NCBI GenBank assembly: GCA_965602795.1
Contig: CBFCZR010000027.1
Location: 1 to 14,799, forward strand
DNA: 14,799 nt
Reading direction: 5' to 3'
From: Bathyarchaeum sp965602795
GTDB taxonomy: Archaea > Thermoproteota > Bathyarchaeia > Bathyarchaeales > Bathyarchaeaceae
Position 1 is the first letter of the stretch, and every line of letters begins with the position of its first letter. The translations under genes and the position numbers were made by a program. The notes beneath the pieces are model-generated. The model ran no database searches. It was not told the DNA's origin and saw only the letters and a list, made by a program, of their open reading frames with translations. This document shows, piece after piece, positions 1 to 5,786 of this stretch.

Positions 1-188
1 TGGCTGATGCTGCGGCTACGGCTGTGGCAAACCTGATAAAGGGCGACGATGTCCGCGGCGTAATCAAACAGGGAATAGAACGAGCCTTAAGCATAGACGG
101 AGTTCAGGGCATCTTCATACTGTATCGTGGGATTGTGGGAAAAGCGGGACAAGTTCCAGAACTGATAAAAGTGAACCCCCAAAAGTAA
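1..188 (+). CDS. UPF0280/ApbE-like protein, C-terminal fragment
   Basis: The 5' end is outside the window; 61 codons remain before the TAA at 186-188. The readable part begins with an Ala-Asp-Ala-Ala-Ala-Thr-Ala helix, then an Ile-Lys-rich stretch, and ends with a Gly-Val-Gln-Gly-Ile segment and a short basic tail (Leu-Ile-Lys-Val-Asn-Pro-Gln-Lys). This pattern matches my memory of the end of archaeal UPF0280 proteins, an ApbE-related family of unknown function, in which an ADAAATA-like helix precedes a repeated Gly-Val/Ile core. The catalytic and binding regions are not visible, so no reaction can be assigned. It is followed by an A/T-rich terminator-like stretch and a separate promoter, so it is probably the last gene of its unit. 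Confidence 0.6.
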   Translation, partial: ADAAATAVANLIKGDDVRGVIKQGIERALSIDGVQGIFILYRGIVGKAGQVPELIKVNPQK

Positions 189-208
189 CTGCAATCTTCG
201 GTTGTTTG

Positions 209-225
209 GTTTTTTCAGAAAAAAC
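209..225 (+). terminator. Possible terminator (T6 run in a short A/T hairpin)
   Basis: GTTTTTT (209-215), loop CAG, AAAAAAC (219-225), about 20 bases after the stop of the first gene. A run of six T is the usual archaeal termination signal. The stem is all A:T apart from one G:C pair, so the T run matters more than the hairpin. Confidence 0.35.
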
Positions 226-334
226 ACTGTTTTCAACAATGTACCTCTATTAGTCTCCTAATATGCTGGGAACTATTCAGTTGGCGGTTGCATTAGGCAC
301 TTTTCTTCACCAATAAACCTTTTCTGTCTCATTC

Positions 335-343
335 ACTTATACT
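335..343 (+). promoter_or_regulatory. TATA box for the membrane winged-helix regulator
   Basis: CTTATACTA centred about 25 bases before the TTG at 363. At archaeal spacing this puts transcription start on or next to the start codon, implying a leaderless or near-leaderless mRNA. A weak GGTGG motif lies 7 bases before the TTG. Confidence 0.45.
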
Positions 344-362
344 ATGGTTTGGTGGTTAACCC

Positions 363-1685
363 TTGTCCAATTCGGAGAAAGAGCCCTACTCGATTATGTT
401 TCTGTCTTTAAGTCATCCAGCTCGCCGTAAGATTCTTAGAATGCTTGCAGATAAGCCCAGAAACTTCTCCACAATGCTCGAGACGCTGGGAATATCCAGT
501 TCCCATTTAACATATCATCTTGAAAACTTGGGAGAACTAGTAACAAAACTGGATGATGGCAGATACAGGCTCTCCACCTTCGGGGAAGCGGCTGTAATGG
601 CGATGAGGGGGGTAGAAGAGACGCCTGAAAGCGCACAAAAACGTCAATTCACGCTATCTCTAAGGTGGAAAACTCTTTTTGGGGCTCTGATGATTGGGGT
701 TATCGTTTTAGCGGCTGTGTCTTGCACTCAATATCTGGCTTTAGCCCAGTTATCCTCCGATTATCAGCAAATGTCGGATAACTATGAGCAGCTGGATGCG
801 GACTTTGAGGAAGTGTCTGCGGAGAATGAACGGCTGTTATCTTGGGGCATGTCGCCAGATAAGGTGCTGGCTTTCCTAACAGATGTGGTTCATCTTGACA
901 TGAAAAAATATGTTGCAACACTAGAAAGTAATACTGCGGAGTATCGCTCTGATTTTGGTATGGTTGAAGAGATTTTGAAATACTCCCTCACATACGAAGG
1001 CAGCAAGTTGGATGTAACTCTCAGATTCAGAAACACCTCTCTGTCCAGCTACTACTTGCATGTGATTGAGGGTACACCCTATTACTCACAATTACAGCCC
1101 ACTAACACGCTTGATGCAGCTAAAGGTCTTCTCGAAAGATACCAAACCTACTGCGGAGCCTCACATCTGGAAACGATGAGAAACATGCTGGAGACAGTCG
1201 ATGAAATCGGAGCCTATGAAACAACATCAGGCAACGTGAAGCTTATGATATCAACCGAAGCAAATGAGATAAAAATCCAGTTTGTGCACACAACCGACAA
1301 TATTGACTTCCAAGCAAAAAGTGTAGAATTAACCTTTGATAGCTACGGCTTTTTGCAGTCACTCAGTGACGACTGGTCTCTTTTCAGGGTGGGCAGCACA
1401 GAAGTAAACATACCCCGGGAAGAAGCCATAGCCATTGCAATCGAGTACGCAAAGGATTACTCATGGACGGTAAACGGTGAAGTAATAGATGATTTTACTT
1501 TAGTTGAAGAGTCTGCATCCGCAGATTTGTGGCCACATGCCAGAGAAGACGCCTTAGAGCTGATACCTTACTGGTATGTTGAAATATATCTGGACAGAGT
1601 CTACCCTGACCGCGTTGACCGTCTTGCAGTGGGATTATGGGCTGACACAGGAGAAGTCAGCATTTGTCAGACGCTGAGCTGGTAG
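363..1685 (+). CDS. Membrane-anchored winged-helix transcriptional regulator
   Basis: A 440-residue, probably one-component sensor. Residues about 12-82 form an ArsR-like winged helix: a Ser-His-Pro-Ala-Arg-Arg helix, a recognition helix around Ser-Ser-His-Leu-Thr-Tyr-His-Leu, and a wing ending in Arg-Tyr-Arg-Leu-Ser. One membrane helix follows at about 104-128, then a polar, heptad-like stretch (about 130-160) that probably dimerises. The rest (about 165-440) should lie outside the cell and looks globular; its end (Pro-Arg-Glu-Glu-Ala-Ile-Ala-Ile-Ala and a Tyr-Trp-Tyr-Val-Glu strand) faintly recalls PepSY-like domains, but I do not recognise the fold. The start is TTG at 363; an in-frame ATG at residue 12 would cut into the winged helix, so TTG is preferred. 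The ligand and targets are unknown. The neighbouring surface protein is convergent, not co-transcribed. Confidence 0.8.
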   Translation: MSNSEKEPYSIMFLSLSHPARRKILRMLADKPRNFSTMLETLGISSSHLTYHLENLGELVTKLDDGRYRLSTFGEAAVMAMRGVEETPESAQKRQFTLSLRWKTLFGALMIGVIVLAAVSCTQYLALAQLSSDYQQMSDNYEQLDADFEEVSAENERLLSWGMSPDKVLAFLTDVVHLDMKKYVATLESNTAEYRSDFGMVEEILKYSLTYEGSKLDVTLRFRNTSLSSYYLHVIEGTPYYSQLQPTNTLDAAKGLLERYQTYCGASHLETMRNMLETVDEIGAYETTSGNVKLMISTEANEIKIQFVHTTDNIDFQAKSVELTFDSYGFLQSLSDDWSLFRVGSTEVNIPREEAIAIAIEYAKDYSWTVNGEVIDDFTLVEESASADLWPHAREDALELIPYWYVEIYLDRVYPDRVDRLAVGLWADTGEVSICQTLSW

Positions 1686-1743
1686 GCGAGTCTACAAACT
1701 ACCCTACCCGCATCTAGATGTAAACAGCGTAATGTCAAATTTC

Positions 1744-2844
1744 CTAACGCAAATGCATAATTGTTCCATTATACCTTGAGTTATGGATTGGACGCCTTTT
1801 TGTTAATCTCTTGCAGACTATAACTGCTGAAAGCGTTGCTGTCATGAAGAGTGGAATTATAATCCACAAAGAAAACTCGGGAATCACATTGCTGATAGTT
1901 TTTGTGGCAGTGTCTGTCAAAGAGTCGTTATCTGTGACTGTGAGGGTCACAGTATAGCTGCCGTCCGATGCGTAAGAATGAGTAACGGTCATTCCAGTTC
2001 CTGTTGTTCCATCTCCGAAGTTCCAAATGTGGTTGATAATCATGCCGTCAGGGTCAGAACTATTTGATGCGTCAAATGTTACTGTTTGACCCACTTCTGG
2101 AGATGTTGATGAAAATATGAAAGAGGCTTCAGGAGGTAATGGCTTAGGCGTTACCGTTATGAGTTTTGTGGCTATATCCGCTATTTCATCATTGTCTATG
2201 ATTGTTAACGTAACGGTGTAGATACCTTCTGATGAGTAAGCATGAGTAGAGTTCACCCCTGAACCGGTGTTTTGGTCTCCATAGTCCCATTCGTAGCTGA
2301 TAATGTTGCCGTTACGGTCGCTGCTGTTTGAAGCATCAAAAGTTACTGTTTCATCAACTTCTGGAGACGCAGGGTCAAAGGTGAAAGAGCCAACGGGCCC
2401 CATTACAGGCTCTGGCTGGACAGTGAAGTTAGTTGCTGCTTCGCAGGGCTGGTAATAGTATTCATCCGATAATGTTCCTCCAGGAAAAGTAAGCTTCACA
2501 CTGTAAGAGCCAACTTGGTCTGGCACAAACTGTAGAGTTACTCCTCCACCTGCGTTGGAAAGAAACGGTCCGAGGGTAACGTTAGACCCATCAGGATATG
2601 TGATAGTGATGCCAACGTCATTAAAGCCTAGGTCAAAGGGAGGGGAGGTCGGCGGATTGGGGTTAATATCTGCAATAAGTTTGATGATCTGTCCGACACC
2701 AATTGGGTCGGGTGTAGCAACTATTGTGGCTGTGGTTTCCACATCTGAAGCCTTAGTGATTGGTGAAGCCAGTGTACATAAGGATACAGACGAAACCAGA
2801 ACTAAAACTGTAGCTACAAAAGGTTTATTGAATTGAATTCTCAT
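1744..2844 (-). CDS. Secreted PKD-domain surface protein with C-terminal membrane anchor
   Basis: A 366-residue exported protein. The N-terminus is a signal peptide: a short basic start, then a hydrophobic Val/Leu/Ser stretch at about residues 10-28. An immunoglobulin-like domain follows, then two PKD domains at about 150-232 and 238-318. Both contain the hallmark Phe-Asp-Ala-Ser-Asn-Ser-Ser-Asp and a Trp-x-Tyr/Phe-Gly-Asp turn, and both end in Tyr-Thr-Val-Thr-Leu-Thr. The end is Val-Ile-Pro-Glu-Phe, a hydrophobic helix and a basic tail. This layout resembles archaeal PEF-type sorting signals or a simple anchor. PKD domains are usually adhesive or structural spacers, and no enzymatic domain is visible. 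ATG at 2844 is preferred over the TTG one codon upstream because GAGGG lies a few bases before it. A cell-wall or biofilm role is inference. Confidence 0.8.
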   Translation of the reverse strand: MRIQFNKPFVATVLVLVSSVSLCTLASPITKASDVETTATIVATPDPIGVGQIIKLIADINPNPPTSPPFDLGFNDVGITITYPDGSNVTLGPFLSNAGGGVTLQFVPDQVGSYSVKLTFPGGTLSDEYYYQPCEAATNFTVQPEPVMGPVGSFTFDPASPEVDETVTFDASNSSDRNGNIISYEWDYGDQNTGSGVNSTHAYSSEGIYTVTLTIIDNDEIADIATKLITVTPKPLPPEASFIFSSTSPEVGQTVTFDASNSSDPDGMIINHIWNFGDGTTGTGMTVTHSYASDGSYTVTLTVTDNDSLTDTATKTISNVIPEFSLWIIIPLFMTATLSAVIVCKRLTKRRPIHNSRYNGTIMHLR

Positions 2845-2960
2845 CAACGCCCTCTAGGTAATGTTTGCCCAGAAGTGATATTTACTTTTTTACGCCCTTC
2901 TTTAAGTCCCTTTTTGTTTAAAGATTAGTTCTGCAGACTCGTAGAATACTTTAATTTTTT

Positions 2961-2979
2961 AAACTAAATCAATATATAA
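2961..2979 (+). promoter_or_regulatory. Promoter (A-rich BRE-like element and TATA box) of the NrdD-like regulator gene
   Basis: AAACTAAAT (2961-2969) is followed by ATATATAA (2972-2979), centred about 25 bases before the ATG at 3001. This predicts a nearly leaderless mRNA, although a GGTGAG Shine-Dalgarno-like motif (2989-2994) is also present. The same AAACTAAAT occurs upstream of the redoxin-nrdD promoter at 5418-5426. Confidence 0.55.
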
Positions 2980-3000
2980 TCTGATGCTGGTGAGTTAGGT

Positions 3001-5229
3001 ATGCCAAGGCGGAGAAGAAGGAAATCAGGTCTAAAGATTCTCAAGGCTGCATCCTCCTCCCTGCGTATGCAACTTCTCCTCACCCTTGTAGAGAAGGGAC
3101 CCCAATCCTACACCGATTTGATGAAGATTCTGCGACTCAACCCCAGCAGAGACGCAGGAAGATTCGCCTACCACCTAAAATATCTACTCAAAGCCGACCT
3201 CATAGAACCTGACGTGGACAACAAGGAATACCGCCTCACCGACCTCGGCAAAACCATCATAGACTTCACAGAGGACATCCAACAGCAGTTTCTGCAAAGA
3301 AAAAAGATTTTTGTCCGAACCTCCCGCCTTGCAATGGAAGAGTTTGACAGAAACAAAATCGTTGAAGCCTTGGTTAAAGAGGCAAACGTTCCCGTGTTCC
3401 AAGCCCAGAAAATTGCTCGAGAAACCGAAAAACGCCTCCTAGAATTCAAAACAAAATACCTAACCGCGCCCCTAATACGCGAAATGGTCAACGCAATCCT
3501 GGTGGAAAAGGGACTTGAAGAGTACCGCCACAAACTCACCCGTCTGGGGCTCCCCGTTCACGACGTTAACCAGCTGATAGACTCAACCGGCACCAGATTG
3601 CAGGGCGCAGAGGCTATCCACAAAGCGGCTGCCGACGCGGTTATGGAAGAGTACACTCTCCTTAATGTTCTTCCCCGGGACATTGCTGATGCACACCTCT
3701 CCGGCGGTCTTCACCTCAAGCACCTCGGCACTTGGGTTTTGAAGCCAGACCAGTTCATGCATGACCTCCGGTTTTTCCTTCAGCAGGGACTGAGCCGCGG
3801 AGAAATGAACCTTCATGAGCCCTCTTATTTTCCGCCTAAAAGCCTCGAAGCTGCGCTGATAACAGCTTCCAATGTCCTGAAAATCACGGCTATAGAAGCC
3901 TCTGGAGAGCAGACCCTCGACTTTTTTAACATCTTTTTAGCCCCCTTCATAAAGGGAGTTTCAGAGGAACGAATCAGGGAAAGCCTGCGCCTCTTCGTAT
4001 CCAACTTGAATTTTCCCCTCTCAAACGGAAGCTTAGTGGGAGCTTCCTTAGGCATAGAATTTGTTGTCCCCGACTTTCTGAAAGAGACGGAAGCCGTTGG
4101 ACCGGAAGGAAAAACTGTTGGATGCTACGGAGATTACGTTGAGGAAAGCCGCCGCCTAGCCAGCTACATTCTTGATGTCATGTTCGAGGATGACACGCAT
4201 AAACCTGTTTTCAATCCCCGCTTGATAATGAAGGTGCGCCCTGAAGCCCTCAAAGACCCTGAATGTGCTCCTCTTCTCCTCAAATCTCATAAGCTTGCAG
4301 CTGAAACCGGTCTTCCATACTTCGCTAACCTCTGCCCTGAGGAACAGGAGACGGCATCTTACACTTCAACAGGGTTCAGGTTGGCGTCTGACTGGAAAGA
4401 AGACTGGGAACTGGACACCCTGCAGACCGGAAGCGTGGACAGCGTGATAATAAACCTGCCCCGAGTCATGTATGAGGCAGGAGGCAAAGAAACAGGCTTT
4501 TTCCGAATCCTAGATGACCATCTGGAGATGGCTTTACGGGCTCTGGAAATAAAATACTGCACCATCAAACAGCGGGAAAGAGAACATATGCTCCCCTTCC
4601 TGATGCAGAAGACTGACGGTGACCAATACTTCAGAATCGAAAACGCCGTCCGTCTGGTCAGTTTCGTCGGCTTAAACGAAACCATCCATACTTTCTTCGG
4701 TAAACCCCTGAAGCAAGACGGCGAGACCCTCGATTTTGCCCAGAAGATAGTGTCATATCTCTCTACTGACATTGAGAAGTATTCTAAGAAGCCTGAGACT
4801 CGAGCGTCCTTGGCTATGGTGCCCGCTGCCGACGCTGCGAAAAGATTGGCGGACCTCGACGCGGAAAAGTATGGGTGGGCAAAGGTTCGCGCTCAAGGCA
4901 CCAAAGAGAAACCGTTTTACACTGACTTGGTTGCTTTTCCGTTAGGCGTCGGCGTTTCTTGGAAAGAACGGTTCAGGGTTGAGGAGCGGTTTCACAGGTT
5001 GACTCCGGGCGGTCACTTAGCTGTTGTGTCACTTGCTGATGTGGAACAGGACCCTGACGACCTGTTGACTGTCACCCGAGAAATTGCTGGAAACTACGGG
5101 GTTGGCTTCTACGTTTTCAACCGGAACCTTGGCTACTGTGCGAGTTGCCAGAAAACCTTTTACGGCAAATTGGAGCGGTGTCCTGTGTGCGGCTCCGTTA
5201 ACATGCTCCAGTCCTTCAGTCGCATATAA
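3001..5229 (+). CDS. Winged-helix + ATP-cone + degenerate class III ribonucleotide reductase (NrdD-like), probable nucleotide-sensing regulator
   Basis: A 742-residue fusion. A basic start (residues 3-8) leads into a winged helix at about 10-88, with Tyr-His-Leu in the recognition region and a Tyr-Arg-Leu-Thr wing. An ATP-cone-like domain follows at about 101-185 (Glu-Phe-Asp-Arg-Asn-Lys-Ile; Leu-Ile-Arg-Glu-Met-Val). Residues about 212-742 are homologous to NrdD, with Asp-Ala-His-Leu-Ser-Gly and Asp-Phe-Phe-Asn-Ile-Phe-Leu-Ala-Pro. The zinc ribbon is intact (Cys713, 716, 727, 730). Catalysis is not: Cys179 of the neighbouring NrdD aligns with Gln251, the Cys-rich active-site loop has no cysteine (none between 445 and 520), and the protein ends in Ser-Arg-Ile exactly where NrdD continues Ser-Arg-Val-Thr-Gly-Tyr, the glycyl-radical site. 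ATP-cones bind ATP/dATP, so a dNTP-responsive regulator of the downstream redoxin and nrdD genes is the likeliest role. That role is inferred; automatic annotation would probably call it an anaerobic reductase. Confidence 0.85.
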   Translation: MPRRRRRKSGLKILKAASSSLRMQLLLTLVEKGPQSYTDLMKILRLNPSRDAGRFAYHLKYLLKADLIEPDVDNKEYRLTDLGKTIIDFTEDIQQQFLQRKKIFVRTSRLAMEEFDRNKIVEALVKEANVPVFQAQKIARETEKRLLEFKTKYLTAPLIREMVNAILVEKGLEEYRHKLTRLGLPVHDVNQLIDSTGTRLQGAEAIHKAAADAVMEEYTLLNVLPRDIADAHLSGGLHLKHLGTWVLKPDQFMHDLRFFLQQGLSRGEMNLHEPSYFPPKSLEAALITASNVLKITAIEASGEQTLDFFNIFLAPFIKGVSEERIRESLRLFVSNLNFPLSNGSLVGASLGIEFVVPDFLKETEAVGPEGKTVGCYGDYVEESRRLASYILDVMFEDDTHKPVFNPRLIMKVRPEALKDPECAPLLLKSHKLAAETGLPYFANLCPEEQETASYTSTGFRLASDWKEDWELDTLQTGSVDSVIINLPRVMYEAGGKETGFFRILDDHLEMALRALEIKYCTIKQREREHMLPFLMQKTDGDQYFRIENAVRLVSFVGLNETIHTFFGKPLKQDGETLDFAQKIVSYLSTDIEKYSKKPETRASLAMVPAADAAKRLADLDAEKYGWAKVRAQGTKEKPFYTDLVAFPLGVGVSWKERFRVEERFHRLTPGGHLAVVSLADVEQDPDDLLTVTREIAGNYGVGFYVFNRNLGYCASCQKTFYGKLERCPVCGSVNMLQSFSRI

Positions 5230-5480
5230 CCAAAAAACGTCTTTCTTGTGGTTTAGATGCCCTGTCTGTTTACCCCCTTTATATAACAAAAACACATCTT
5301 GACCAACACAACTACATTATTTTTTGTTGCTGGCTTATGTTTGACAAATCGGGCGCGATAGCTAAATGTCAATTTCAGACGATGCATTTATACAGATTTT
5401 TACAGTTTTGCTCTAAAAAACTAAATAAGCATTAAAATATACCTACGATACTATCTCGTCAGTAAAAGAGGTAAGTTTTC
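5230..5480 (+). promoter_or_regulatory. Intergenic control region ahead of the redoxin-nrdD operon
   Basis: A 251-base gap with no credible gene. It holds a T-rich tract at 5316-5327 (possible terminator for the upstream gene), and an inverted repeat TTGACA (5341-5346) / TGTCAA (5367-5372) whose half-sites are 26 bases apart centre to centre. AAACTAAAT (5418-5426) is followed by a TATA-like TAAAATAT (5433-5440). A GAGGTAA Shine-Dalgarno motif (5468-5474) precedes the ATG at 5481 by 6 bases. The length and the dyad suggest regulated transcription; the operator role is inference. Confidence 0.5.
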
Positions 5481-5786
5481 ATGGGCTTTTCAGAAGATTT
5501 AGGCAGTTCCTCTGAGCATCCATCAGAACGGGGTGTGGTAGTCTACACAAGCGAAGGATGTCCCAGATGTAAAATGCTAAAAAGATGGTTAAAGAATAAA
5601 GAAACAAATTTTGAAGAAAAAAACTTGGGAGACTCCAATGTCATGGCTGATCTAGTAATGAGAAACTTTGTGGTTTTGGCGGCGCCAGCCATAGAAGTCA
5701 AAGGAAACGTGTACACAGAAAACCAGATATTCGAAAACAACGGCGTAATCAAACCCGACTTCTCAAAACTTTTTGAGGCGATGTAA
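5481..5786 (+). CDS. Glutaredoxin/NrdH-like redoxin
   Basis: A 101-residue thioredoxin-fold protein. After a polar extension of about 17 residues comes the first strand (Gly-Val-Val-Val-Tyr-Thr), then the redox motif Cys27-Pro-Arg-Cys30, a basic helix, and a cis-proline region around Ala-Ala-Pro-Ala-Ile-Glu-Val. Glutaredoxins and NrdH proteins reduce disulfides and can supply electrons to ribonucleotide reductases. Its stop codon is immediately followed by the ATG of nrdD with no spacing, so the two are almost certainly co-transcribed and translationally coupled. The likely role is the dithiol reductant of the adjacent class III reductase, as is known for an NrdH-type redoxin and class III enzyme in Methanosarcina. 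What reduces the redoxin is not visible here. ATG is supported by GAGGTAA six bases upstream. Confidence 0.85.
   Translation: MGFSEDLGSSSEHPSERGVVVYTSEGCPRCKMLKRWLKNKETNFEEKNLGDSNVMADLVMRNFVVLAAPAIEVKGNVYTENQIFENNGVIKPDFSKLFEAM

Noticed and set aside
249..262. A short palindrome ATTAG-TCTC-CTAAT before the first regulator gene.
   Set aside because: Five pairs of mostly A:T in an A/T-rich spacer are expected by chance and are far from the TATA box.
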